A stretch of DNA of 64,000 bases from Filosporella fistucella (lineage: Eukaryota > Ascomycota > Leotiomycetes > Helotiales). The stretch spans positions 1,329,890 to 1,393,889 of the forward strand of contig JAQJZZ010000020.1 of NCBI GenBank assembly GCA_030077755.1, read 5' to 3'. This document shows positions 49,404 to 63,195 of this stretch, in pieces. Under the pieces are notes generated by a model. That model was not told the DNA's origin. It made no database searches and was given only the letters and a program-made list of their open reading frames with translations. Each line of letters opens with the position of its first letter. Position 1 is the stretch's first letter. The translations under genes were made by a program, and so were the position numbers.

Positions 49404-52332
49404 TTATTCCCCTTTTAGGTCTAGCGTGGTCCCCTATGCTTATATTATAATTAAAATCCTAACGGCTATTAACGGCTATCCTTTTTAAATATTATATCTC
49501 TCTAATAAAATAATAATGCTTTAAGTAAGGCTTAAAAGAAAAAAAAAAAGCATATTGCCCTCGCCTTATATATTAAAAAGTCTACTCGCCTGGCTGCTTC
49601 TTATTTATATTATTATAGCCTTATATAATATTATTTTTTAAATCTCTCTATTTTTTAATATTATTTTAAATGCGTGCATATAAAGCAAAAGCATTATTAT
49701 AATAATAGCGGTTATTATAAGGTTAAGTCCGGTTTTATTTATTATTTTATATATGATAAGACGGTTCCCTAAAAATCCCTTCTTATTCCTCCCCTAAAAC
49801 CCATATAAGTTTTAGAGCCCTTAGAGTTATCCCTTAATAACTGGTTTCCTGCCTTTAGGCTTAAGGCTCTTATTTCTATCCCCTTTAATATTATAGCTTT
49901 GCCTAATCTTTTTAATAAGGCCTTTTAGGCGGACCTAAACTTTAATAAAATCTATTAAGGAGTTTAGGATAATAAAGATTTAATTTAAGTTCTTATATAT
50001 TTTCCGAATATGGGTAATCCTTTTATTTAATTAAATACTTAACTATTTTATTAATTATTTTATAATCTAAAATTTCCTTTACTTTATATTTAGCGAGTGG
50101 ATTAATTAGTTTAATCTTAATATTAGAAATAGGTAATGCCCTTGATAATGCTAGTTTAAGGAAGGAAATATGGAATACTAGGTATATCTTTATGCTCTTA
50201 AATAGCTAAAATTAATAATTTATTAGTCCTTTAACCTTAATAATTTTAAATGGTCCTAATTTCCTATAATCTAATTTATTACTTAGCCGCTTTATTTAAA
50301 TATTATAATAAATTAAGTAAACTTTATTCCTTTCTTTAAGCATAAATTCTATATTACGTCCTTTATTATAATAAGACGCTAATCTTTTCGCGAAGAATTA
50401 TATATCTTTTACGAGTTCTTAATATAGCGATTTTAATTGATTTACCTGCATAATAGCCTCTTTAGCTATAACCGAAGTCGGCTTAGGTGTTTTATAAGCT
50501 ATTAGATTATAGCTATAATTGGCGTAAAACGGTGAAACCTAAGTTATTTCCATGCTTGCGCTATTATATGCGAATTGCGTAATAGGGAGTATTTTTATCT
50601 AGTTATCCTATTGATAATTTATATAATAATATAAATATATTTCCATTATCTGGTTTAGGCATTCCGTTTAATTATTTATTTACGGGTGAAATGATATTAA
50701 TAGTTTATACTTTATTTTAAGTAATATAATAAGTATTATTTAAAATTTTAAAATAAAGAGCTTGTCTTAATCTAAAATAATTTTTTTTAATATCCCATGA
50801 TTAATAATAATGACTTTTATAAATATATAGGCTAAATCCTCGGCTATACTTGCTTTTAAATATAATATTATATATGTATATTTAATAAGCTTATTTATAA
50901 TAATAAGGATAGAATCATATACCTTATTTGTGACTAATTCTTTAAAAGGAGGAAGTTTAATTATAAAGTCCTAAGCAATAGACTTCTATAATTATAAAAG
51001 CGTTTCCGGTGATTTTAGTATACCCTTTAGGGCTTATTAAGAAGACTTATTCCAAATGCAAGTATTATATATAATAATAATTTCTTTAACCATTTTCCTT
51101 ATTCCCGGAAAATAATAATCCATAAATATCCTTTTTATTATTTTAAAGGTACCTTAATATTTATAAGCCGGTAAGCTATAATATTTAATAGCAAATTCCT
51201 TTTTAAGTGCCGGTAGCATAAATACCTAATTATTATATAATAAGATTCCATTCTTAAATATAAATTATCCTTATATAATTTTAGCGTCCTATTTATTCTT
51301 ATTCCTTTAATATTTATTTTATAGGCGCTTATCCTAAGGGCCTATGCTTAGCTTAGCAAGTACCGCTAATTCCATTTTATTATATATTAAGGATTCTCCT
51401 TTTTCCTTAAATATCGCGTAAAAAACGTGCGTCTTATTTTTAAGGTATTTTAATTTTCGGTTAAAGGCATTTGCTCTAGCATTTTTTATTCCTTTTATAT
51501 AGGAAATGCATAAATCAATAATAGCTAGAGTTTTTGCCTATTATACTTATTATTTATTTAATTCCTTTATTATAATAAAATAAATTAAGTTTTTATAATC
51601 TATTAATACTTAAACCGGGTTAGGTGCACCTTTTAAGTATATCTTCTATTCCTTATAAGCATCTATAATTGCTAAGAGTTCTTTATTATAAATCTCATAA
51701 TTTAATTTTATTATTAATAATTTACGGGAATAATAAGCGACTAATTATTATCTTCCTTATTCATTAAGCTAGCTAAGCATAGCTTTAATAGCATAATTAA
51801 AAGAATCTATTTTAACCCTAATTAATAATTAGGGTTTATAAGTAATTAGGACCGGGGCCTTTATAAATATTTTCTTAAGTTTTATAAAGCTTTAATTTGC
51901 CTTATCATTCCATTTAAAGGTTAGGTCCTTTTTTATTAACTCGGTTAATAGGGCTATTATATCCAAATAACTTTTAATAAATCTCTTATAATAATTAGCA
52001 AACCCTAAGAAAGATTATATATCCTTTATATAAGTTAATTCCTCTTAATTAAGGACTATTTATACCTTAGCTAAGTCTATTTTAAGCCTATTAATGCTAA
52101 TAATAAATCCAAGAAAAGTTACCTTCATTTTATAAAAGAAACACTTTTTTAGCTTAAGTTTAAAATCGGCTAACTTAAGTGCAAATAGCATTGCTTAAAT
52201 ATCCTTAATATATTATTAGGCGTTTTTAAAGTATATTAATATATTATTTAGGTATATAATATAATATACGTTTAATAAATGCGAGAAAATATTATTTATA
52301 ATCCTTTATATAATAGCTAGGGCATTAATTAA
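49404..52332 (-). pseudogene. E4 pol relic, 3' part
   Basis: Minus strand: part of the reverse transcriptase (about 52,332-52,020, catalytic box near 52,235-52,270), RNase H (about 51,900-51,350), integrase (about 51,010-50,160, core 50,960-50,760) and chromodomain (about 50,130-49,925). E5 splits the reverse transcriptase at 52333. Confidence 0.75.
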
Positions 52333-52688
52333 TATAATGGTTATTATATGGGCCGATGCTTATATAATAATTCTGGGTAAGGGATAGGTATATTATAAAG
52401 ACGTTTTGGTTATAATATTATTAAGTATAAAGAATATTATTTAAAGTTAAGCACGAAGCTCCTATTTAATAGTAAAAGTGCTAGTCTTATATAAAACCTT
52501 CGTTCTCAGTTAGATCCTAAGATCCCTTAAGGTTAAATCCGTGGATTCCTCTTTGCTATTTCGCTTATAGGGATCCAGGGATCCATTACGTGACCGTTCC
52601 CTTATAACTTCTCTTACGCGGTTCTTAGAACTATTAAGAGGAAGCGTATTCCCTATCTTATTCCTATAATGAGCTTATAACCATAATA
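52333..52688 (-). repeat. E5 3' LTR (type A)
   Basis: TATAATGG...CCATAATA, 356 bp; polypurine tract complement CCCCCTTTT follows at about 52,692-52,700. Confidence 0.88.
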
Positions 52689-55600
52689 TTATCCCCCTTT
52701 TAGGTCTAGCATAGTCTCTTACGCTTATATTATAATTAAAAATCCGATAGCTATTAATGGCCGTCTTTCCTAAACATTATATTTACTTAATAAAATAATA
52801 ACGCTTTAAATAAAGCTTAAAAGAAAAAGAAAGAACGCATTGCCCTTGCTTTACGTATTGAGAAATCTGCTCGCCTGGCCATTCCTTGCTTATATTGCCG
52901 TAGCTTTACGCGGCGTTATTTTTTAGACCTCTCTATTTCCTAACGTTGCTCTGAATGCATGCGTATAAAGCAAAAACGTTATTATAATAACGGTGGTTAT
53001 TATAAGGTTAAGTCCGGTCCCGTTTATCGCTTTATATATAGCAAAACGGTTCCTCGGAAACCCTTACCTATTTCTCCTCCGGAACCCATATAGGTTCCAA
53101 AATTCTTAAAACCATTAACTAATAACTAATTCCTTACCTTTAGGCTCAAGGTTCCTGCCTTTATCCCTTTTAATGCTATGGCCTTGCCTAATCTTTTTAA
53201 TAAGGCTTTTTAGGTAAACTTAAACTTTATTAATAAAATTTATTAAGGAGTTTAGGGCAATAAAGGTTTAACTTAGGTTCTTATATATTTTCCGAATATA
53301 GGTAACCTTTTTACTTAATTAGGTACTTGACTATTTTATTAATTATCTTATAATTTAGGATTTCCTTTACTTTATATTCGGCGAGTGGGTTAATTGGTTT
53401 TATTTTAATATAAGGGGCAGGTGGTGCCCTTAATAGCGCTAGTTTAAGGAGGGAAATATAAAATACCGGGTATATCCTCATGCTCTTAAATAGCTAAAGT
53501 TAATAATTTATTAGTCCTTTAACCTTAATAATTTTAAATGGTCCTAATTTCCTATGGTTTAATTTATTACTTAATCGCTTTATTTAAATGTTATAATAAA
53601 TTAAGTAAACTTTATCCCCCTCTTTAAGCATAAGTTTTATATTATGTCCTTTATTATAATATGACGCTAATTTTTTCGCGAAGAATTATATATTTTTTGC
53701 GAGTTTTTAATATAGCGATTTTAGTTGGTTTACCTATATAATGGCTTCCTTAGCCATAACCAAAGTTGGCTTAAGTGTTTTATAAGCTATTGGATTATAG
53801 CTATAGTTAGCATAAAATAGTGAGACTTGAGTCATCTCCGTGCTTATACTATTATATGTGAATTGCGCGGTGGGAAGCATTTCTACCTAATTATTTTATT
53901 AATAGTTTATATAATATTATAAATATATTTCTATAATTTAATTTAGGCGTTCCGTTTAACCATCCGTTTATAGGTGAAATAACGTTAATAATTTATGCTT
54001 TATTCCAAGTAATGCGATAAGTGTTATTTAGAATTTTAAAGTAAAGAGCTTGTCTCAATCTAAAATAATTTCTTCTAATATCCCGTGATTAATAATAATG
54101 ACTTTTATAAATATATAAGCCAAGTCCTTAGCTATATTCGCTTTTAAGTATAATATTATATACGTATATTTGATAAGCCTATCTATAATAATAAGGATAG
54201 AGTTATATACCTTATTCGTGATTAGTTCCTTAAAAGGAAGAAGTTTAATCACGAAGTCCTAAGCAATGGACTTTTATGGTTATAAAGGTATTTTTAGTGA
54301 TTTTAGCATATCCTTTAAAGCTTATTAAGAAGACTTGTTCCGAATGCAAGTATTATATATAATAATGATTTCTTTAACCATTTTCCTTATTCCCGGAAAA
54401 TAGTAATTTATAAATATCCTTTCTATTATTTTAAAGGTACCTTAATATCTATGAGCCGGTAAGCTATAATATTTAGTAACAAATTCCTTTTTAAGTGCTA
54501 ATAGCATAAATACCCGATTATTATATAATAAGATCCTATTCTTAAGTATAAATTATTTTTATATAATCTTAGCATTCCATTTATCCTTATTTCTTTAATA
54601 TTTATTCCATAGGCGCTCGTCCCAAGGGCTTATGCTTAGTTTGGCGAGTGCCGCTAGCTCTATTTTATTATATATTAAGGATTCTCCTTCTTCCTTAAAT
54701 ATTATATAAAAAACATGCGTCTTATTTTTAAGGTATTTTGGTTTTCGGCTAAGGGCGTCCGCCCTAGCATTTTTTATTCCTTTTACGTAGGAAATGCGTA
54801 AATTAATGGTAGCCAGAGTTTCTGCCTATTATACTTGTCATCTATTTAATTCCTTTATTATAATAAAGTAAACCAAGTTTTTATAATCTATTAGTACTTA
54901 AACCGGGTTAGGTGCATCTTTTAAGTATATCCTCCATTCCCTATAAGCATTCACAATTGCTAAGAATTCTTTATTATAAATCTCATAATTTAATTTTATT
55001 ATTAATAATTTGCGGGAATAATAAGTGACTGGTTGCTATCTTCCTTGCTTATTAGGCTAGCTAAGCATAGCTCTAATAGCGTAGTCGGAAGAATCTATTT
55101 TAACCTTAATTAGTGACTAGGATTTATAAGTAATTAGGACCGGGGCCTTTATAAATGCTTTCTTGAGTTTTATAAAACTTCGATTTGCCTTATTATTCTA
55201 TTTAAAGGTTAGGTCCTTTTTTATTAACTCGGTTAACGGGGCTATTATATCCGAATAACTTTTAATAAACCTCTTATAATAATTAGCGAACCCTAAAAAG
55301 GATTATATATTCTTTATATAGGTTAGCTCCTTTTAATTAAGGATTATTTATATTTTAGCTAGGTCCATTTTAAGTCTATTAATGCCGATAATAAACCTAA
55401 GAAAAGTTATTTCCATTTTATAAAAAAAATACTTTTTTAGCTTAAGTTTAAAATCGATTAACTTAAGTGCCAATAGCACTACTTGGACATTTTTAACGTA
55501 TTACTAGGCATTCTTAGAGTATATTAATATGTTATTTAAATATATAATATAATATATGTCTAATAAATGCGAGAGGATATTATTTATAACCCTTTATATA

Positions 55601-58451
55601 ATGGCTAAGGCGTTAATTAACCTAAAAGGCATGACCTAATACTCATATAGCCCTTATAGCGTTTAAAATGCTATTTTTCACTTATCCCCTTTTTTAATCC
55701 TAATAAGGTTAAAGGCTCCTCTTAAGTTAAGCTAGGTGAATATCCTTGCCCTTTATAGGCAATCCCTTAGGTCGTCCGCTAATAATAATAGGAAATGGTC
55801 TTTAACCGTAATCTTATTTAGCTTCTTATAATCCACGCATAATCTTGACTCCCTTCCTTTCTTAGGTATAAATAATATTAGGCTAGCTGCCGGCGACTTA
55901 AATGGTTATATAAACCCTTTTTTTAGATTTTTATTAATATATTTCCTAAGCGTCCTTTAATCTTCCGCGGAGAGTTTATATATGGTTTTAAATGGTGGTG
56001 TCTTTCCTTTTATAATCTCGATCGCATAATCCCATGGCTTATATGCTAGCAATGCTTTTGGGCTTACTTTATCCTAAAATAATTTATTAAATTCTCTATA
56101 TTCCTTAGGTGTTTTACCTAATAGTAAACCCTAGGGTAGATATTTTGGCTCTTTTATGGAAGTGGCGCACGCTTCTCGCTAACTAAGTTCTAAGTTCTTA
56201 TATTTAACCTATAATATCTTATTATATAAGTAATTCTCAAGGATTATTATCCTTGCTTTTAATTAATAATAGGTCCATGCTATTTTAGCTATAGCATCCT
56301 AAGGATAATTTAATATCGCCTTATCTTAATAATATTAAATTATATTTCTTTTTTATATCCTTTTTCTATCCTTATATAAATCGATACCATTTACATATTA
56401 ATTAACCTTCCTTAGTTATTAATTAATAATCTATTAATTATTAATAGCGAGTATAAATCCTTAGCGACCCTAGTTAATATATTAATAAATAATACGGTTT
56501 CCGGTAATATAAAGTTTTTTATTACTCTATAATTTATTATTGCTTTAATTGATTCTTTATATCCCCTTAAATATATGTTTAGGTATAATTATTTTTCGCT
56601 TAGTCCTTTTATAACGCATATCTCGCTCCCAGTAATCCTTCTCTTATAGCTAAGGTCTTTTTTTACCTTTTAATTTTTATTTACTTCGCGGATTTCCATA
56701 CCCGTTTATTAGGTTTTAATATCCGTCCAGGTTTAGATATTTGGGTCTAAATATATAACCCGGTATATTTCTCTTAAATAAAGTATTAATCCCGTGAATC
56801 CTTTTATAATTCCTTTACCATATAACGTTTTTATGGCATCATTTTGCCAAAAGCGGTTTTTTGCGTCTTATTTATATAAGGTTTAATACTCGTAAAATTA
56901 CGGGGCTAGAGGTTCTAGCTCCTTTAGGCGAGTCTAATAAGTACTATATACTCGATTTTATACTTCATATCCATGAAAGCTTTATTAGAGTATCCCTTTC
57001 TCATTAATCTTTATTAGTCTCTAGAATATGCCTTAGGTCGGCTTTCTTGGCTTAACCTTAAATGATTCTTTAAATATAACTAGTTTATTTTCTTTAATTC
57101 TTATTATTTACCATTCTCGGCTCTAGTGGGTTAGAGTGTCTTCTCTCTAGGCTATTTCCTATAATTCTCCTACCTAGGGGTCTTCTTAATAAATCCTCTT
57201 ATAAAGCTAATATTTGGCGATATATTAATCTTTAAAGTCCGCGCGCCAAGTTCCTTTATTAAATGCCTTATATTTAATCCCTCACTTTTCTTCTTAAATA
57301 TCGGGTTTTAGTTAAGTATTAATCTTGGCTTCCTCTAATTGCTCCTTTATTATCTAGTAAATGCTAGGCTATTATTTAATCACATAGGCTTCTTTTAATT
57401 TTATAGGTATTAGGGTTTTTACGGCTTGGGGCGTTTCCTTTTTCACGGCGTTTAAGGTTTTCTTCCCTTTTTAATTCCCCTTTTTTTCTCCCTTATGCGC
57501 TAACGCGACATGATTAGGGAATCCGTAATTAAAGCAAAGTCCCTTCTTATATCGTGATTCCATAATTTCTAATAATAACCTAGGTCTCTTATAATTGCCT
57601 CGGGAGGTAGCGTTTAATTCTATTGGGTCTAATTAATAGTTTTCTTACGCTTTCCCCCTTTATTTGCCTAAATTGGCCTGGTAACTCCTTCTTTTATGCC
57701 CCTAGGAGTATTATTCCTAATAAAACTCATATATACGGTTATTAATTTATATAATATATTTAATTAATAATATTATATCCTATGGTGGTTTTTTTATATA
57801 GGCGAGTTCTATGCTAATATATGGTTTTAATCCTCATTTATAATGGCTTATTAGTGCTCTCATATCCCATTTAGTCTAATTAGCGTACTTTTAAAAGTCT
57901 ATGGAGTAATTAATAATGCTTTTAGTCTATTTTAGTGCATATAGGTGGGTTTCCGCTATCTTGACTTTATTAATATCCTCAAATATTCTCCTAATCTCTT
58001 TCTTAAATCCTCCCCACGTCCCAAATATGGTTTGCGTAATTACCATGGCTTTATAAGTGTTTAAATATTTGAAATAGTCTATTAAGAAAGGCTAAACCCA
58101 TTTTATAGCTTTTTCCCGGAAATAGGAAAATGTTTATAAAGCATAGCTTTTATCCGTAGGGAACTTATTATTATTAAAGTAAGTATAAAGTTCCACTTAT
58201 AATAGGAAGACTTCTAATTCCTTTTAATTCCCCGTAAAGGTATCTAATAGCTTAACCCTAAGTGTTTCTTCTAATTACGCGTTAAACTCGGTAATACTTG
58301 GGCTATTATCCCTTATAAGAACGTTATCGTCCATTCTTTATAATAATAAGGGTATTCTTATAACGCTATTCTTAGGACTAAATATATTTATTAGTGCTTT
58401 GCCGGATATGCTATTTAAGTGAATTAGTATCCCTTAAGAAGGTGCTTAAAG
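52689..58451 (-). pseudogene. E5 gag-pol relic
   Basis: Minus strand: gag about 58,430-57,500 (zinc knuckle remnant 57,490-57,540), protease about 56,640-56,370, reverse transcriptase about 56,000-55,300 (catalytic box near 55,515-55,560), integrase about 54,290-53,450 with a 65-codon open core piece at 54055-54252, and chromodomain about 53,420-53,210. Stops occur in every domain. Confidence 0.78.
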
Positions 58452-58807
58452 TATAACGGTTATTATACGGGCCAATGCTTATATAATAATTTTAAGTAAG
58501 GGATAGGTATATTATAAAGACGTTTTAGTTATAATATTATTAAGTATAAAGAATACTATTTAAAATTAAGCACGAAGCTCTTATCTAATAAGAAAAGTGC
58601 TAATCTTATATAAAACCTTTATTCTTAATTAAATCCTAAGATCCCTTAGGGTTGGATCCGTGGATCCCCCTTTGCTATTTCGCTTATGGGGATCTAGGGA
58701 TCCATCACGTGACCATTCCCTCGTGACTTCTCCTACGCGGTTCTTAGAATTACTGAGAAGAGGCATATTCCCTATCTTATTCCTATAATGAGCTTGTAAC
58801 CATAATA
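58452..58807 (-). repeat. E5 5' LTR (type A)
   Basis: TATAACGG...CCATAATA, 356 bp, preceded by the leader complement GGTGCTTAAAG. Confidence 0.88.
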
Positions 58808-58812
58808 ATTAG

Positions 58813-61645
58813 CTTAAAAGGCATAACCTAATACTTATATAGCCCTTATAATATTTAAAATGCTATTTTTTATTTATTCCCTTCCTTAATCTTAATGAGA
58901 TTAAAGGCTCCCCTTAGGTCAAGCTAGGTAAATATCCTTATCCCTTATAAGTAATCCCTTAGGTTATCCGTTAATAATAATAAGAAATGGTCTTTAACCG
59001 TAATCTTATTTAATTTCCTATAATTCACGCATAATCTTAATTTCCTTCCTTTCTTAAATATAAATAATATCAGGCTAGTTACTAGCGACTTAAATGGTTA
59101 TATAAACCCTTTCTTTAGATTTTTATTAATATATTTCCTAAGCGTCCTCTAATTTTCCATAAAAAGTCTATATATAATTCTAAATAATAATATCTTTCCT
59201 TTTATAATTTTAATCGCATAATCCTATGATTTATGTGCTAATAATGCTTTTGGACCTACTTCATTTTAAAATAATCTATTAAACTCTCTATATTCCTTGG
59301 GTATTCTTCCTAATAATAAACCCTAGGGTAGGTATTCTAGCTCTTTTATAAAAGTGGCGCACGCTTCTCGTTAGCTAAGTTTTAAGTTCTTATATCTAAC
59401 CTATAATATCTTATTATATAAGCAACTCTTAAGGATTATTATCCTTGCTTTTTAATTAATAATAGGTCCATGCTATTTTAGCTATAACATCCTGAAGATA
59501 ATTTAATATTGCCCTATTTTAATAATATTAAATTATATTTCCTCTTTATGCCCTTCTTTTATCCTTATATGGGTTAATATTATTTATATATTAATTAACT
59601 CCCCCCCGGTTATTAATTAATAATCTATTAATTATTAATAGCGAGTATAGGTCTTTAATAACCTTAATTAATATATTAATAAGTAATATGGTTTTTAATA
59701 ATATAAAGTTTCCTATTATTCCATAATTTATTATTACTTTAATTGGTTCTTTATATCCCTTTAAATATACGTTTAAATATAATTATTTTTTATTTAATCC
59801 TCTTATAACGCATATTTTGCCCCCGGTAAACCTTAATTTATAGCTAGGGTCCTTTCTTACCTTTTAGCTTTTATTTATTTTATGGATTTCCATACCCATT
59901 TATTAGGTTTTAATATCCGTTTAGGTTTGGATATTTGGGTTTAAATATATAACCCGGTATATTTCTCTTAAATGGAATATTAATCTTATAAATCCTTTTA
60001 TAATCCCTTTATTATATAATATTCCTATAGCATTATTTTATTAAAAGCGGTTTTTTACGTTTTATTTATATAGGGTCTAATACTTATAGAATTAAGGGGC
60101 TAGAGGTCTTATTTCCTTAAGGCGAGTCTAATAAGTGCTATATATTTAATTTTATGCCTCGCGCCCGTGAAAGCTTTATTAAAGTATTCCCTTCTTATTA
60201 ACCTTTATTAGCCTCTAAAATATATCCTAAGTCGGCCCTCTTAGCTTAACCTTAAATGGTTTTTTAAATATAATTATTTTATTATTCTTAACTCTTATTA
60301 TTTATTATTTACGGTTTTGGCGGGTTAAAGTATTTTTTCTTTAAATTACTTCTTATAATTCTCTTACTTAAGGGTCTTCCTAATAAACCCTCTTATAAAG
60401 CTAATATTTAATAATATATTAATTCTTAAAGTCCGCGCATTAAATTCCTTTATTAAATATCTTACGTTTAATTCCTCGCTCTTTATCTTAAGCATTAGAT
60501 TTTAATTAAGTATTAATTTTAGCTTCCTTTAATTATTCTTTAATTATTTAATAAATATTAGGTTATTATTTAATTATATAAGCTTCTTTTAACTTTATAG
60601 GTATTAAGGTTCTTATAGCTTAAGGCGTTTCCTTTTTTATAACGTTTAAGATTTTCTTCCCTTTTTAATTCCCTCTTTTCTCCCCCTTATATATTAACGC
60701 GACGTGATTAAGGAGTTTATAATTAAAGTAAAGCCCCTTTTTATATTATAATTCTATAATTTCCGGCAATAACTTAAGTTTCCTATAATTTCCTTAAGAG
60801 GTAATATTTAATTTTATCGGGTTTAATTAATGGTTTTCTTACGCTTTCCCCCTTTATTTACCTAAATTGGCCTAATAACTCTTCTTACTATATCCCTAAA
60901 ACTATTATTTTTAATAAAACTTATATATGCGATTATTAATTTATATAATATATTTAATTAATAATATTATATTTTAAGGTAATTTCTTTATATAAGTAAG
61001 TTTTATATTAACATATGATTTTAGCCTTTATTTATAATAGCTTATTAGTGCTTTCGTGTCCTATTTAATCTAATTAGCATATTTTTAAAAGTCTATAAAG
61101 TAATTAATAATATTCCTAGTCTATTTTAATGCGTATAGGTGGGTTTCTATTATTTTAACCTTATTAATATTCTTAAACATTCTTTTAATCTCCTTCTTAA
61201 ATCCTCCCTACATTTTAAATATGGTTTACATAGTTATTATAGCTTTATATATATCTAGATATTTAAAGTAATCTATTAAAAAAGGCTAAACCCATTTTAT
61301 GGCTTTTCCCCAAAAATAAAAAGATATTTATAAAGCATAGCTCTCATTTATAAGGAACTTATTATTATTAAAGTGAGTATAAAGCTCCACCTATAATAGG
61401 AAGACCTTTAACTCTTTTTAATTCCTTATAAAGGTGTTTAATAGCTTAACCCTAAGTATTTCCTCTAGCTATGTATTAAACTCGGTAATGCTTAAGCCAC
61501 TATCCCTTATAAGGACGTCATTATCTATTCTTTATAATAATAAGGGTATTCTTATAATATTGCTCTTAAGGCTAAATACGTTTATTAGTGCTTTGCTGGA
61601 TATGCTATTTAAGTGAGTTAATATTCCTAAAAAAGGTGCTTAAAA
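58813..61645 (-). pseudogene. E4 gag, protease and part of reverse transcriptase
   Basis: The right-hand part of E4. Minus strand: gag about 61,620-60,690 (zinc knuckle remnant near 60,680-60,740), protease about 59,840-59,560 and the N-terminal part of reverse transcriptase (59,170-58,813), which is continuous with 52,332 on the other side of E5. No open frame survives. Confidence 0.75.
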
Positions 61646-61999
61646 TATAATGGTTATTATATAGGCCAATGCTTATATAATAATTTTAGGTAAGGAATAA
61701 GTATATTATAAAGATATTTTAATTATAATATTACTAAGTATAAAGAATACTATTTAAAGTTAAGCACGAAGCTCTTATTTAATAGTAAAAGTGCTAGTCT
61801 TATATAAAACCCTTATTCTTAATTAAATCCGTGGATTCCTTAGGGTTAAATCCATAAATCCCCCTCTACTATCTCGCTTATAGGGATCCGGGGATCTATT
61901 ATATAACCTTTATTATGACTTTCCTTATATGGTTCTTAGAATTATTAAGAGATAGCGTATTCTTTGCCCTGCTCTTATAATGGGCCCGTGACCATAATA
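61646..61999 (-). repeat. E4 5' LTR (type A)
   Basis: TATAATGG...CCATAATA, 354 bp, preceded by the leader complement GGTGCTTAAAA. Confidence 0.88.
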
Positions 62000-62004
62000 A
62001 ATAT

Positions 62005-62960
62005 TTATAAATTATTACTTTTTAGGAATAAGGAAAATAGTTAAAGAAATTATTATTATATATAATATTTATATTTGAAATAAGTCTTTCTAACAAGCTT
62101 TAAAGGATATGCTAAAATTACCGGAAACGCCTTTATAATTATAAAAGTCCATTGCTTAAGACTTTATAATTAAATTTCCTCCTTTTAAGGAATTAGTTAT
62201 GAATAAGGTATATGACTCTATCCTTATTATCATAGATAGGCTTATTAAGTATATATATATAATATTATACTTAAAAGTAAATATAGCCAAGGATTTAGCC
62301 TATATATTTATAAAAGTTATTATTGCTAATTATAAGATATTAGAAGAAATCATTTTAGATTAAGATAAATTCTTTACTTTAAAATTTTAAATAATATTTA
62401 TTATATTACTTAAAATAAAGCATAAATTATTAATATCATTTTACCTATAAATAAATAGTTAAATGGAACGTTTAAATTAAATAATAAAAATATATTTATA
62501 ATATTACGTGAATTATTAATAGGATAACTAGGTAGAAATGCTTCCTATTATGCAATTCGCATATAATAACGCGAGCACGGAGATAACTTAGGTCTTACCA
62601 TTTTACGCCAATTATAGCTATAACCTAATAGCTTATAAGACACTTAAGCCAACTTCGGTTATAGCTAAAAAAGCTATTATATAAGTAAACCAATTAAAAT
62701 CGCTATATTAAAAGCTTATAAAAGATATATAATTCTTCGCGAAAAGATTAGCATTATATTATAATAAAGGATATAATATAGAACCTATACTTAAAGAAGG
62801 GGATAAAATTTACTTAATTTATTATAATATCTAAATAAAATAACCAAGTAATAAATTAAATTATAGGAAATTAAGACCATTTAAAATTATTAAGGTTAAA
62901 GGACTAATTAATTATTAACTTTAATTATTTAGGAGCATAAAAATATACCCGGTATTCCAT
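62005..62960 (+). pseudogene. E0 integrase relic
   Basis: Plus strand: KFPPFKELVMNKVYDSILII then DRLIKYIYIILYLK marks the integrase core with its first Asp. QFAYNNA and the later KRLALYYNKGYNIEP follow. Several TAA/TAG interrupt it, including where Gln or Trp would be expected. Confidence 0.8.
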
Positions 62961-62999
62961 ATTTCCCTCCTCGAGCTAGCATTACCAGGGGCATTACTT

Positions 63000-63195
63000 A
63001 CCCCTAATATTAAGATAAAACCGGTTAATTTACTCGCTAAATATAAGGTAAAGGAAATCTTAAATTATAAGATAATTAATAAAATAGTTAAGTACCTAAT
63101 TAAGTAAAAGGGGTACCTATATTTGGAAAATATATAAGAACCTAAGTTAAACCTTTGCTACCCTAAACTCCTTAATAAATTTTATTAATAAAGTT
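63000..63195 (+). pseudogene. E0 chromodomain
   Basis: NLLAKYKVKEILNYKIINKI then VKYLIK-stop-KGYLYLEN and EPKLNLCYPKLLNKF fit a chromodomain (lead Val/Ala-x-Tyr-x-Val-E-x-I-L, then K-W-K-G-Y). The expected Trp is a TAA or TAG stop. Chromodomains of this retrotransposon clade bind methylated H3 tails and steer integration to heterochromatin. Confidence 0.8.

Larger units (their letters stand above)
52333..58807 (-). mobile_element. Chromovirus E5 (LTR type A), nested in E4
   Basis: A complete 6,475-bp element with 356-bp LTRs and a target duplication ATTAA (52328-52332) / ATTAG (58808-58812). E4 reverse transcriptase resumes immediately after it. By position it is among the youngest insertions. 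Its sequence retains visibly more G and C than E3 or E4 in matching parts. Confidence 0.92.
49050..61999 (-). mobile_element. Chromovirus E4 (LTR type A), containing E5
   Basis: Bounded by a perfect 5-bp duplication AATAT (49045-49049 and 62000-62004). Without E5 and its duplicated site it is about 6.47 kb. Orientation is opposite to E0. E0 sequence resumes with ATTTATAAATTATTACTTT, collinear with intact copies. Confidence 0.92.
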
